64,000 bases of DNA from NCBI GenBank assembly GCA_012861695.1, contig JAAOOA010000181.1, positions 310,001 to 374,000 on the forward strand, in the 5' to 3' direction. The stretch's first letter is position 1. Every line of letters begins with the position of its first letter. The notes under the pieces are model-generated. The model did not search any database and was not told the origin of the DNA. It saw nothing but the letters and a program-made list of their open reading frames with translations. Both the position numbers and the translations under genes were made by a program. The stretch comes from Trematomus loennbergii. Its lineage: Eukaryota > Chordata > Actinopteri > Perciformes > Nototheniidae. Positions 1-11,722 of this stretch are shown in pieces.

Positions 1-423
1 CACACTACCTCTTTTATATCAGCACAGCTCTCCACTTTGGATATAGTACATAGTATTTTTCATGTTTTATTTGACTGTACCCAGTTTCTTAGAGAATTAT
101 ATTTTCTTAAAAGTTTTTTTAAATAGCTGTTCTAACAGTTTTATTTTGTTCACATACATATTCTTCTTTCTTCATCTTTGTATGCACCACATAAACCAAA
201 GCAAATTCCTCATATGTGTAAACCTACTTCAGAATTCTGATTCTGATTCTCAAGTCCTTTTCTGCGACTGGGTCCTGTATTTAACATAACCCGAACAATT
301 TGCCTATGCAAACATCTGTTGCGTCTGACCTTGCATGAAGTCAGATGGCAATAGCTTACTCAAAGACATTCATGAGAAACACTATGAGCTGTAACAACAG
401 TTGCAGTCAGAGAGCAAACAACG

Positions 424-3236
424 ATGGACGTAGTTCTGCTGCTGATCATGGCAGCTGCAGGCAAGTGTTTTATATATTTGGATATCTTTTTATGTCTTTA
501 TTATTTATTTCATGTAAACCTGAGGGGTGGGGAGATAAATAACTAGAGAAGACATTTCTGATTCTATTTGACAATTACTTGTTTTGCATTCTTAACACCT
601 TTATATTGTTTGAAAGGACTTGCTTAAAAACAACTAAATGAAGTTCAGCTGAAAGCTACATATTTCACTGTAATTGTTTGAAGTAGAAGTCAAAATGTAT
701 ATTGATGCGCCATATTACAGTAAAGTGTGATTCAAAAAGTCAAGTTATAGCCTAAATGAATGTGTGTGTCTCTACAGGGCTGAGCACTGTCTCCTCACAT
801 GCTGAACGTCAGTACCATTTTGTTTCTGAAGCAAAGACCATGTCTGAAGCACAGAGATACTGCAGAGAGAAACACACAGACCTGGCCACTGTAGACAGCA
901 TGGAGGTTGTGGAGCTCCTGAACAACCTGGCAGGCCAATTCAAACAAGTGAGGTCACTTTTCTCTGTCTTTCGATTCAAATGAATTACATTTCTTTTAGA
1001 GTCAAATTTAAAAAGGAGAGATTATTACAGAAAGCTAAACCTGTTTTGAAAGTCCTATGGGAACCTGAGTATTAAAACAGAGTTGAAAATGTTTTAAGCC
1101 AAAGCTATAGCATAAAACCCTGTAATAAAGTGAAGAGGTTCAGAGTAACAAGGCTGTAAATGAATGTTGACTTGAGGGGATTCCCATCAGATCACCATGT
1201 ACCAAGGCTGGTCTCATGAAGGCAAAACAAAACCTTCTCTTTATTAAACATACACATTTTCTTAAGAGCAGCTTTAAAAGCTTCAACAGGATGTAATAAT
1301 TATAACAATTTCTTGCTTTCAGTCAGCCTGGATAGGGCTGCACGATGACCGGGACACCTGGAAGTGGTCGATGTCAGACCCAAGCTTCTACGAACCGGGG
1401 GAGACGGAGTTCAGACGATGGGAGCCTGGAGAACCAAGCAACGGGCACGATGAACAATGCACATATTTTGGTTCTGGTGGAAAATGGGGTGATTTGATTG
1501 TAATTTCCCCCTCTGGTCGATCTGCTTCGATGTCACAGGTAAGAATATAAACTTTAAATTAATATTACACATTTAAAATCATATTTTAAGCTTCTGAAAT
1601 ACAATGCATTGGTCTTTATCTAACTAGCGGTTCACAACCTTTTTTCTTTGTGACTTTCTTTCCTGTGTTAGCAGTTCCACTAAAGACATTTCCCTTTTCA
1701 GTAAAATGCTCACATGGTTTCATTTAAAAGATAACGTAAAAGGAAATGATGTATATACATTTTTTTTACAACTTGTTTTAGGTACGTTTTACATCTTATA
1801 CATCTGTGCTAAACAGAATAAGAACAATATAGAATCAATATAATTTGAATGAAGCTTTAACCTGTAAACAGTATCTTCACATCGTTGAACTCCTGCTTTT
1901 ACTCAAATATCTGAATATTCCACCACTGGTACTACTAAAGTTTCTTGCCAACATTCATGTGTTGAAAAACCCCAGAACTACAAATTACAAAGTACAAATG
2001 TGTGGGATTTAAATGTAATATTTTATATTATAAAGGCATCAATACCACCAGAGATGTGGCATTGATGTCAGGCTGTATGTCGTGGTGCCTCTACTCAGCT
2101 TCTCTGGGGTCCATTTTCAGGGCCGAGTGCAACATTTGTCCTCATCAACAGCAGAAAGACATGGACTGAGGCCCAGAGCTACTGCAGAGAACACCACACA
2201 GACCTGGCCAGTCTGAGAAACCAGGCGGATAGCCAGCAGATTGTTGACCTGTCAGTTGTACAGGGTATAGACCTGGATCGGCCTTTACAGAGACTCCTGG
2301 AAGTGGTCCGATGGAAGCAACTCCTCCTTCAAGTACTGGGCAGAAAATAAACCTACACTCAGTGCTTTAAAGGTTTGTGTGGCTGCAGCTTTCGACAACT
2401 TGGAAAATGGGAGGACTTGGACTGTGGAGTGAAGAAACCATTCATTTGCTACAGACGTGAGTAAAATTCACAGCTACGTCAAAGCAAGTGATGATATTGA
2501 GTCTGTTGAAAAAGAAGACACCATAAATGTTGTGACTGATGAAGTTTGTTTGTGTTTTTAGCTGTGCCTGTTTCAATGAAAGTGATAAAGGTGAGGGTGG
2601 AGAAACCAAACGGTGTGGATCTGAACGACCCCGCTTTTCTGGATGCGATGTTGGTGGAGGTAAATCATGTTTTCTACTTTTATGCAAAAACATCACCAGA
2701 AAGGAAATTCACATGACATGAGAACAAGAGACAAAAGAGGTAGGAAACAAATAAATAACTATTAAAGAATAATGAATTCAACGAAAGAAAATGTAGTAAA
2801 TGAATTTCAATACGAATGAAATGGACCAAGATGAACATGAATGAAATTCTATATCCATTATACATTCAATACTTTGGCCACAAATAACAGGACCCAAGCA
2901 TTTGTAAGAAGACGTGTAAATATGTGCAGAAGTAAATAGCAGAAACTTAGCCACATGCCACCAAATGCATTAGGAAAATGTACAAATACTATTCCATAAC
3001 CTGAGGTAAGCCTTTACACTGGAAGAAATAAGGGGAACAACTACCATTTCAGATGAGTGAACTAAAGATAAATCATCTGTTTTATTGGAACGATAATGAT
3101 AATGAGTTTTTGTGTCTCAGGCGAAAAAGAACCTAAGGGCCCAGGGATTGGACGACAACGTCCAACTGGCCTGGAGGAAGCAGCCGGATGGAAAGTCTTC
3201 CACAAGGAGGAGGAGGAGAAGAGGGATGAGCTCTAA
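424..3236 (+). CDS. Two-domain secreted C-type lectin-like protein with C-terminal KRDEL, copy 1
   Basis: Six exons can be read: 424-460, 778-947, 1323-1538, 2121-2456, 2562-2659 and 3121-3236. Exon 1 encodes the start of a hydrophobic signal peptide ([13 protein letters not shown]). Exons 2 and 3 form the first C-type lectin domain ([24 protein letters not shown]). Exon 4 encodes the second ([11 protein letters not shown], then a Trp/Cys-rich half ending KKPFICYR). The last exon encodes a charged tail ending KRDEL. Neither domain has a standard EPN or QPD calcium/sugar motif, so the ligand is unknown. Intron 1 starts with GC rather than GT. Frame breaks by comparison with copy 2 lie near 1494 (one base missing), around 2260, near 2400 (TTT to TT) and near 3196 (insertion). 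Membership of the C-type lectin fold is secure; the exact orthologue is not recognised. It could be a decaying duplicate, but the breaks may be sequencing error. Confidence 0.82.
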
Positions 3237-4680
3237 AGCTGAATTGCTGTGTCGGCTTTTATCAGAGAAAAGTGTATTTCTTTCCTCAAAGTCCTCGTGT
3301 TACAGAATACAGCTGCAACAATGATCTGAATAATCTATCAGTAGCGAGATAAGATAAGAGCTGTAATGTTTTCTCTTGTTATATATGGTTTTGAAGTTAA
3401 TATGTTTGGGGTTTTAACTGTTCATGTATCTGCTTGACCTGCGAAAAACAGGATTTATTTCCTATTTTGTGACATTTTATATGTTTTTTTCAGATAAAAT
3501 ATAAAGACATTTTAAAATAATATAAGATTTAATAGAGGGCAATTCCAGGAAATCTTATTACCAATTAACATGATGACCTCTAATGCATCTTTAAAGTCAT
3601 TTTCATTAAAAAAAATGTAATTCTTCATTTTAAACTTATATTTGATCCTAAAAATGTGTTGTACAATTACTCACTGTTATTAATATCTTCAAATGAGTTA
3701 AACATTGTGTTTATTGCTCCTTTTCTTTAGGGATGCAAACTTTAAGATATGTTCCTAAAATTGGTGAATCAGCTTCCAGAATATGAAGATGTAATGCTTT
3801 TCTTTGTGCTATGTGGTCATAAACTGAATCTCTTCGGTTTTAATTCCCTCTGGCTGTGGGATATATAACAGGCATTTTACTCTTTTGTGTGACATTTGAT
3901 AGATTAGATATTATTAGATTATAAATTAAGATATTAAATAAAAATGATTACCTTTAACTCTTAAACAAATTAAATATCAGTTTCGTTGCATTGCAACCAC
4001 AAAAAAGTAATGTATGTAATGTGAGAATATCTTCAAATAATTTAAATAGAAAATAATTAATTGTATTATTTTCATCCTTATTAAGGATATAAACTTGAAG
4101 CAAATTCCTTAAATTATCTATAACCGTTTTACGTTACTCAAACATCCTTCTGGCAACAATGCTGAATATTCGCTGGTTCCAGCTTCTTAACTATTATTAT
4201 AAGATTTGATGTTGTTTTTTGTCATGTATCTTCATGAAATTAATATACTGTTTTAAAAAAATAATCACTATGAAGAATAAACTATATCCAATAAAGAGAT
4301 GTTATTTCTTTGAATTATTTATTCAATTATTTCTCACATGTTGGATTATTGGTTGGTATCGGTTATTGGCCAGAATGGTAATTTCCCTGATTTTAGACCA
4401 TTTATGGCCTCCTGATTCTCAATATAGATATATATAGATATTTGTTCTCCTTTATTCAAGAAAATATATATTTACATCAAACATTATATACACACAACAC
4501 CTTGATATCACATCAGGGGTACATACTGTAGGTACAAATACAGTACAAAAAAGTGAAAACAAACATACTGTATAAAGAAATACATTTAAAGAACAAATAT
4601 TGATGGATCATATATTATATAATGTATTAAATTCACATTTAAAATGTCCTCCTCCTGAATTGTATCGTCTGTCCCGTTTC
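3237..4680 (+). other. Lectin copy 1 3' UTR and AT-rich downstream sequence
   Basis: AT-rich DNA with candidate polyadenylation signals (AATAAA-type near 3939 and near 4288). No coding capacity or other structure is seen. The corresponding copy 2 sequence is 14516-15950. Confidence 0.5.
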
Positions 4681-4689
4681 ATGTTTAGA

Positions 4690-4830
4690 GAGATCACGTA
4701 ACGTAAGACGTCTTTACGTCATCACGCATGGCTGTTACCATGGACACAGAGCAGTCACAACCGACGTTAGTTAGCTACACAGAAGAGAGACTCCAACTAA
4801 GCCGTTTTTATTTCTGTACGACGGGATGAG
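4690..4830 (+). promoter_or_regulatory. Promoter-like element with ATF/CREB site and X-box-like site, copy 1
   Basis: A CpG-containing patch in AT-rich DNA. It has several ACGT cores, a TTACGTCA ATF/CREB-type site at 4714-4721, and at 4734-4747 GTTACCATGGACAC, which is close to the RFX X-box consensus GTTNCCATRGNAAC. X-boxes are typical of motile-cilia gene promoters. The equivalent element in copy 2 lies 1.47 kb upstream of the drc7 start codon, which suggests this was originally drc7 control sequence. No cilia gene follows this copy. Function is inferred. Confidence 0.4.
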
Positions 4831-4949
4831 TATAACTTAAAATACTTTATTTATTCTATTACGCTGTATATTTGAATCGTTTTTCTTAAGTTACAAATGT
4901 ATCCCTTATGTTACCTTAACAGTAGAGCTAATTGTTATTGTAACACTAG

Positions 4950-5330
4950 CTAGAGGTGGAAGAAGTATCAAATAATTTACTTTAGTAAAAGCAGCAATAC
5001 TTTTACAGTTTAAAAATACTATACTGCTGCTATAACACTACTTTAAAATGAGACAGTACTCGAGTCAATATACTTAGTAACATTACACCACTGAAGCTAA
5101 CGTTGCCTAATTCAAATTGAAAAACTCCAAAGGTGTATGAAAGTGACCGTTGATTGTTCCCCTGGTGTTAATGTCTTCATGAATTAATTAGTAAGTTAAG
5201 ATGGACCTCATTGTGTCAAAGCACATTAAGTTATTTTGAAGTATCTGTGAAAATAATACACTAATATGCAGCAAAAAGTGTTGCAACTACATACATGTCG
5301 GTGTAAAGTAACTTAGTACATTTACTTTAG
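4950..5330. repeat. Dispersed repeat fragment rich in AAGTA/TACTTTTAC words
   Basis: This resembles other stretches in the window (10104-10340, 16575-17085, 47065-47300) that share phrases such as GGTGGAAGAAGTA and ACTTTTACTT. It is a common type of fish interspersed repeat; no ends or target duplications could be fixed. Confidence 0.5.
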
Positions 5331-5504
5331 CCTGTCGCTGAGGGGCCGGTGTAAGAGCCATTTTTAATGAGAGTTCATGTTTGGGTTTTGGGCTGTCACA
5401 ATTGGGTGTTATTCACTGTTTGTGCCATAGGGTGTCGCTGTCCGATTCCCCATGGCACAGGTATTTAAGGTTTGTTTTGTCACCTGATTGAGGTGTTTTA
5501 CTCA

Positions 5505-5740
5505 TTTCATGCAGTATTTTGACAGTGCTGTTGATCTCCAAAGAGAACAGATGTATTATCAGGTTTAGCCTCGGGGTTGTTCTATTGTTGTGCTGCTTCA
5601 ACCTTCCTAACTATATGCAAACACATAATGATTTGAACTTTATATCTGATAACTGTAAGCACCAAACATGCGTGACAGCAATCTGCTCACTCACATGCCA
5701 TTATTTATTATACTAGAATTGAATTAAAAAACATAGAAGA
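5505..5740. repeat. Locally repeated segment, unit A
   Basis: The phrase beginning TTTTGACAGTGCTGTTGATC and the following 130 bases recur, diverged, at 6735-6898 and 9725-9885. Unit A is uninterrupted and shows what unit B looked like before a LINE inserted into it. The segment includes GTAAGCACCAAACAT and CATGCCATTATTTAT, which flank the LINE in unit B. Confidence 0.75.
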
Positions 5741-5896
5741 CAATAAATAAACTATTAAGCAATACTACAATGTACAAATACTCAGTAACCAGTAAAAGTC
5801 CTGCATGTAACATAATTTTGAATGAACAAGAGTATAAGCAAAAAAGTGCCGACACTGCTGCAGTTTGACATTTCATTTCATGGTTCTTTATAACGC

Positions 5897-6215
5897 TAGA
5901 GTTGCTTGTCAGTAGGGGCTTGGACTGTGAGCTGTAGGGTTGCCAGTTCAAGTCCCCGACCAGACCTAAATATGGAGTGTGGACTGGTACTTGGAGAGGT
6001 CCCAGTTCACCTCCTGCCCTGCTGTGGTGCCCTTGAGCAAGGCACCGGACACCCCCCTTCCCCCTCACTCCCATTGCTCCCCGGGCGCTGTACAATAGCT
6101 GCCCACTGCTCCTAGTACTACTCCTGGTACTAGGATGGGTTAAAAGCAGAGAACACATTTCACTGTGTGTGCTGTGTGCTCTGCATGTGTGACCATTAAA
6201 GAGGGTTTCATCCCT
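5897..6215 (+). mobile_element. tRNA-derived SINE
   Basis: The head looks like a tRNA with a B-box-like GGTTGCCAGTTCAAGTCC, followed by a body containing GGTGCCCTTGAGCAAGGCACC, typical of fish tRNA SINEs. A diverged inverted copy of its central part is at 29275-29440. Exact ends and target duplications were not fixed. Confidence 0.7.
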
Positions 6216-6734
6216 CCCAATTCTATAACTTTATCTATATCATGAAAAGCTTGGAAACTGGTGACAATATTAATACTGAAGCACTACAACTATTAAGACA
6301 GCTAGAACTAAATTATTTCCATAAATAGTGCAGACGTCTCAAAAGTACAAGCTACTGTCGCAGTAATGTATTTGTTCTGGTTTTTCTAGTATATGTTTGG
6401 TATTTAAATGATGTACATGTACGGGAATATTTATGATTTAGGAGTGTATTTAGTATATTGTAAATATAAAGTATAATACTATCAAGAATAATTGCAGTAT
6501 CATACTACAAAACATCTTTACAGTATCAAACTGTAACCAAAACAGTAAAGCTGTACTCTAATATATCTTATATAAAGGTACTGTTACACCCACTGTACCC
6601 ATTGTACTGTTAACTGGGAATATACAATGAAATGTCTAACAGGGTGTTTACAACTATATCATAACATATAGACTTAAGGAGCAAGTATTGTGCATTACCT
6701 TACCTTATAATCACAAAATGTTGTGCTTTTACTT

Positions 6735-6898
6735 ACATAATGTGGTATTTTGACAGTGTTGTTGATCTCCAAAGAGAACAGATGTATTGTCAGGTGTAGC
6801 CTCGGGGTTGTTCTATTGTTGAGCTGCTTCAGCCTTCCTAACTATATGCAAACACAGAGTGATTTGAATGTTTTATCTGAAATCTGTAAGCAACAAAC
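6735..6898. repeat. Locally repeated segment, unit B left part
   Basis: Diverged copy of 5505-5675. It breaks off after GTAAGCAACAAACAT where a LINE begins, and the matching right part resumes at about 8385 (CTGCTCATTCTCATGCCATT). Confidence 0.7.
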
Positions 6899-8385
6899 AT
6901 CAGAATCAGAAACGGGTTTATTGCCAGGTAGGTTCACACGTACGAGGAATTTGACTTGATGTCATAAAATATAAATCAAAAAGTACACAGATAGCGAACT
7001 ATATTAAGAACACTGTAAAACAATATGGATAGATAGCAATAAAATAAAGCAGTAATTTACAGCGAAATAGAATGCAGTGAATTATAGAATATAAAATATG
7101 AAATATGTGTAGTAACCAATATTTGAACAATATTTGAACATTGTGTGCATTAATGTAATGCGTATAGAGTCTGCGTTATGACTGAGGTAAAGTGTCAGTG
7201 GGGGGGCCGGGCCTTGTTTAAGAGGCCGGTAGCGGAGGGGAAGAAACTGTTCTGGTGGCGAGAGGTTTTGGTCCTGATGGAGCGCAGCCTCCTGCCAGAG
7301 GGGGGGGGTGAACAGTTTGTGTCCAGGGTGGGAGGGGTCGGCCACTATCTTCCCTGCACGCCTCAGGGTTCTGGAGGCGGGAAGGTCGTGGAGGGATGGC
7401 AGATTACAGCCGATCACCTTCTCTGCAGAGCGGATGACACGCTGCAGCCGGCCCTTATCCTTGGCTGTGGCTGCGGCGTACCAGATGGTGATGGAGGAGG
7501 TGAGGATGGACTCCATGATGGAGGTGTAGAAGTTCACCATCATCGTTTTTGGCAGGTTGAATTTCTTCAGCTGCCTCAGGAAGAACATCCTCTGCTGGGC
7601 TTTTTTGATGAGGGAGCTGCTGTTCTGCTCCCATTTGAGGTCCTGCGCGATGATGGTGCCCAGGAAGCAGAAAGAGTGATGGGGGCGGGTGGGGCTGCGT
7701 TCTTCCTAAAGTCCACAACCATCTCCACCTTCTTGAGATCGTTGAGCTCCAGGTGGTTGTCCCTGCACCAGATCACCAGATGGTCCATCTCCCACCTGTA
7801 GGCAGACTTGTCCCCACCAGACATGAGTCCGATGAGCGTGTTGTCGTCTGCGAACTTCAGGAGCTTGACAGACTGGTGACTGGAGGTGCAGCTGTTGGTA
7901 TACAGGGAGAAGAGCAGAGGTGAAAGAACGCAGCCTTGAGGGGAACCAGTGCTGATGGTCCGGGGGTCAGAGACGTGTTTCCTCTCACGTGCTGCTTCCT
8001 GTCAGACAGGAAGTCTGTGATCCACCTGCAGGTGGAGTCGGGCACGTGCAGCTGGGAGAGCTTGTCCTGCAGCAGCGCCGGGATGATGGTGTTGAAGGCG
8101 GAGCTGAAGTCCACAAACAGGATCCTGGCGTAGGTTCCTGATGTGTCCAGGTGCTGGAGGAGGAAGTGAAGGGCCATGTTGACAGCGACGTCCACAGACC
8201 TGTTGGCTCTGTAGGCGAACTGCAGGGGGTCCAGGAGGGGGTCTGTGATGGATTTTAGGTGGGACAGGACAAGCCGCTCATAGGACTTCATAACCACAGA
8301 GGTCAGGGCGACGGGTCTGTAGTCGTTTAATCCTGTGATCCTTGTTTTCTTGGGAACCGGGATGATGGGGACAGCTGGTGGACAG
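6899..8385 (-). mobile_element. 5'-truncated non-LTR retrotransposon (L2/Rex-like), reverse transcriptase remnant
   Basis: Read on the minus strand from about 8385 down to 6899. The translation shows a reverse-transcriptase segment with [28 protein letters not shown] and [13 protein letters not shown], then frame-shifted C-terminal parts (SILTSSITIWYAA). The 3' tail at 6899-7000 carries the common LINE ending seen on the plus strand as AATCAGAAACGGGTTTATTG. There is no endonuclease domain and several frames are broken, so the copy is dead. It sits inside repeated unit B. Confidence 0.85.
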
Positions 8386-8582
8386 CTGTCTGCTCATTCT
8401 CATGCCATTATTTATGAAACTAGACCTGGACTAAAAAAACATAAAGAACAATGAAGCAAATATCATTTGTTCTCATAATTTATATTTTTTAATCTTGAAT
8501 ATCAAGCCATGCCAGAGACATGGATCTAGAGATGGAAATGTTAGTCTGCTTTTCGTTCCACCTCTCTTGTCCGGACTCAAAT

Positions 8583-9182
8583 ACAGTGGAGGAAATTATT
8601 ATTTGATCCATTGTCGATTTTGTAAGTTTACCCACTTACAAATAAATTAACAATCTATCATTTTAATGGGACGTTTATTTGACTAATAAGAGACAGAATA
8701 TAAAAAAGGATATCCAGAAATGTACATCATAAGAGATATCAATGAATTTGCATTTAATTGTGGGAAATAAGTATTTGATCCCCTTGCAACCAACAAGATT
8801 TCTGGCTCCCACAGACCGGTTACATAAGTCCATTTCCTTTAAGAAAGTACTCCTAATATCAACTTGTTACCTGTATAAAAGACACCTGTCCACAGAATCA
8901 ATCAATCAGATTCCAACCTCTCCGCCATGGGCAAGACCAAAGAGCTGTCTAAGGACCTCAGGGACAAGATCTTAGACCTGCACAAGGCTGGGATTGGCTA
9001 CAAGACCATCAGAAAGCAGCTTGGTGAGAAGGAGCCAACTGTTTGTGCGATTATTCGTGAATAGAAGAAAGACAAAAGGACCATCAATGGCCCTCGGTCT
9101 GGGGCTCCACACAAGAAATGGGTCATGGATGGGTCTTCCAGCAGGACAATAAACCGTAACATACGGCCAAGGCAACACAGGA
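8583..9182 (+). mobile_element. Internally deleted Tc1/mariner element
   Basis: It begins with a Tc1-like terminal sequence (CAGTGGAGGAAATTATTATT). At 8927 the transposase N-terminus starts ([20 protein letters not shown]), with the helix-turn-helix and RSGAPHK region, but with an in-frame stop near 9061. The sequence then jumps to the catalytic-region motif FQQDN and the following HTAKATQ at about 9134-9180, so most of the DDE domain is deleted. No right terminal repeat is seen. Non-functional remnant. Confidence 0.8.
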
Positions 9183-9335
9183 GTAGGGATGCCAGCGATT
9201 ATTCGACTATTCGAATATTCGTTACAGTCTCCATAATCGAAGATTATTTTTCAAATTCGATTTTATTTATATATTTTTTTATTAATATTTATGTTTTTCT
9301 TTTTTTTCCTGGTTTGGTTTCAACCAAAATATAGA
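9183..9335. repeat. hAT-like repeat end (ATTCGACTATTCGAATATTCG type)
   Basis: AT-rich with runs of TTCGA/ATTCG, like the left end of common fish hAT-derived MITEs. Only one end is seen, so this is a fragment. Confidence 0.4.
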
Positions 9336-9724
9336 CTAATGCTAATAATAGTAATAGTATTAATAATTGTAAATGACCATTGATCACACCACCAGTTTGT
9401 TTTACTGTAAACTTGGAGGAAGCCAGCAGCGCAGACTTGTGTTCTTCCTGCCCTGCCCTGCTGTGTCTTGTGTTTGAGATTAGTTTTGCATGCTCATACC
9501 ATCCTTACAGTGTTAAACTCTAACCAAAAGTAAAGCTGTTTTACTGTCAAACTTCTTTATAGTAAAGTACTGTTAACAGTTAATTGTGAATACAAAATGA
9601 ATTATTACAGGGTGATACAAATTATATCATAACGTATAGACTTAAGGAGCAAGTATTGATTACCTTTCATTTTGATACTTTGAGTACTTGTTCCTGATTA
9701 TAATCACAAATGCAGGTATTTTAC

Positions 9725-9885
9725 TTGTAATGTGGTATTTGGACAGTGTTGATCTCATCCAAAGAGAACATACGTATTGTTCCAGGTTTAACCTCTGGGT
9801 AGTTTTATTGTGCTGCTTTGACCTTTCTTACTTTATGCAAACAGAGTGATTTGAATGTTGTATCAAAGCAAAATCAGCATACCCA
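9725..9885. repeat. Locally repeated segment, unit C
   Basis: The most diverged copy of the segment at 5505 and 6735. The preceding sequence around 9607-9660 (ATATCATAACGTATAGACTTAAGGAGC) also matches 6655-6690, so units B and C share a longer left flank than A. Confidence 0.65.
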
Positions 9886-10434
9886 AATGAACACTCTCAG
9901 ATCTGATTTCAACACTTTGTGTCAATGGGTCCACACCACATAGTGTACATTTAACCCTTTTTGCAGAGTAGGAACTTAACTACAATTTATTGTAATTTTT
10001 AACTCTATTTGCAGATCAAATTAAAATTATATTTGTTCGTTTTTTCTCAACACAAGATAGTTGTTAACCACTGTCACTCCCATATTTACACTATAATGTG
10101 TAAACAGAGGTGGGAAGTAACTAAGTACGTTTGCTCATACTGTACTTAAGATATAATATCTTTGATAACTTTGATAACACTTTAATGCATCAATAATTAT
10201 AATCAAAACATATAATATATATTTTTCTGAAATGGGCCAATCTGCAAATGAGTACTTTTACTTTTGGTACTTTAACTATTTTCTGATGCCAATACTTTTC
10301 TACTTTTACTTGAGTAACATTTTGATTCTGGCCTACATAAAAACTGCCAAATGATTAAACTCTTGTCAAGCCTGCTGGGCTTTCATTTTTGGCAGATTGA
10401 ACTTTACCTTTACCTATCGTTCCGATTCTAGAAA
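9886..10434. repeat. Intergenic AT-rich DNA with a dispersed-repeat segment
   Basis: At about 10150-10340 the sequence (TTTGATAACACTTTAATG, then GATGCCAATACTTTTCTAC) matches 16828-17000. No coding sequence is visible in this stretch. Confidence 0.5.
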
Positions 10435-10850
10435 CCTACAAACCTGACGCTCTGTCCCGGCAGTTTGCAGGGGATCATGACTCCACAGTTCCTGACACCA
10501 TAATTCCCGCTACCAGGGTGGTGGGCGCTGTGACGTGGGAGATTGAGAGCTCACTGAGGAACACATAGAAAGACCAGCCAGATCCAGGTAACAGTCCGGA
10601 TAACCGTTGTACCTGACCGCTCACAAGTTCTCCCATTCACCCACTCTTCCGCTTGGCCTTCCACCCGGGTATCAATCGGACCCTATCCCTCCTGAAACGT
10701 CACTTCTATTGGACTTCCATGGAGGCGGACTCTGTAGTTTTCGTGCTCTGTCTGCACCTGTAGCAAGTCTTCACACCAGGCTCCCATCGGTCGTGACACA
10801 TCGACAACCGCCAACGGTTTCCGCTACCCTTTCTTCATCATCTGCCTGAG
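10435..10850 (+). mobile_element. Decayed Ty3/Gypsy pol fragment (RNase H to integrase junction)
   Basis: The plus strand encodes KPDALSRQF and then a stretch ending EIESSLR, the typical junction between RNase H and the integrase zinc finger in vertebrate Gypsy elements. Frame-shifted integrase-like pieces follow (DRSQVLPFTHSS). It has stops and shifts, and is a different family from the complete Gypsy element at 19897-24202. Confidence 0.6.
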
Positions 10851-10865
10851 TATACAACAATAAAT

Positions 10866-11225
10866 ATGTTGAACTTTACTCCCTCTGCGGGACAAGCTCT
10901 GCCAGCTGCACCGGATGTTTTTCCTGCAGCAGCTGAAGAAATTCTACCTGCCAAAGTCGATGATGGTTTCTACACCACCATCATCGAGTCCATCCTCACC
11001 TCCTCCATCACCATCTGGTACGCTGCAGCTACAGCTAAGGACAAAGGAAGGTTTCAGCGTATCATCCGCTCTGCAGACACAAACTGTTTACCCCTCTCCC
11101 CTCTGGAGGAGGCTGCGCTCCATCAGGACCAAAACCTCTCGCCACCTGAACAGTTTCCTCCCCTCTGCTACCGGTCTCATCAACAAGGGCCGGGGCCCCC
11201 ACGGACACTGACTTCTACCACCCCA
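10866..11225 (+). mobile_element. LINE fragment (L2/Rex-like reverse transcriptase C-terminus)
   Basis: Encodes in broken frames FFLQQLKKFYLPKSMM, TTIIESILTSSITIWYAAAT and SPLEEAALHQDQNLSPPEQF. These match the translated C-terminal part of the LINE at 6899-8385 but lie on the opposite strand. Truncated at both ends. Confidence 0.75.
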
Positions 11226-11722
11226 TGAAAAACATTATGTATTACATTAACTCACATCGTGCGAATCCTACAAATGTGGTGCATATTTCTTCTCCACACT
11301 ACCTCTTGTATATCAGCACAGCTCTCCACTTTGGATATAGTACATAGTATTTTTCATGTTTTATTACATTTGACTGTACCCAGTTTCTTAGAGAATTGTA
11401 TTTTCTTAAAAGTTTTTTTAAATAGCTGTTATAACATTTCTATTTTTATTTTGTTTAGCTACATATTCTTCTTTCTTCGTCTTTGTATGCACCACATAAA
11501 CCAAAGCAAATTCCTCATATGTGTAAACCTACTTCAGAATTCTGATTCTCAAGTCCTTTTCTGCGACTGGGTCCTGTATTTAACATAACCCGAACAATTT
11601 GCCTATGCAAACATCTGTTGCGTCTGACCTTGCATGAAGTCAGATGACAATAGCTTACTCAAAGACATTCATGAGAAACACTATGAGCTGAAACAACAGT
11701 TGCAGTCAGAGAGCAAACAACG

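Larger units (their letters stand above)
1..5280 (+). repeat. Large direct duplication, copy 1 (lectin gene plus promoter-like element)
   Basis: This sequence is collinear and nearly identical with 11295-16550, including introns and intergenic DNA. The offset drifts only from about 11294 to about 11274, caused by scattered short indels. The window begins inside the block, so its left edge is not visible. Similarity fades around 5280-5330 (16550-16600 in copy 2). It could be a recent segmental duplication or the second haplotype left in the assembly. Confidence 0.93.

Noticed and set aside
7178..7801. 207-codon plus-strand open frame
   Set aside because: It is the complement of a minus-strand LINE reverse transcriptase and shows no protein similarity of its own.
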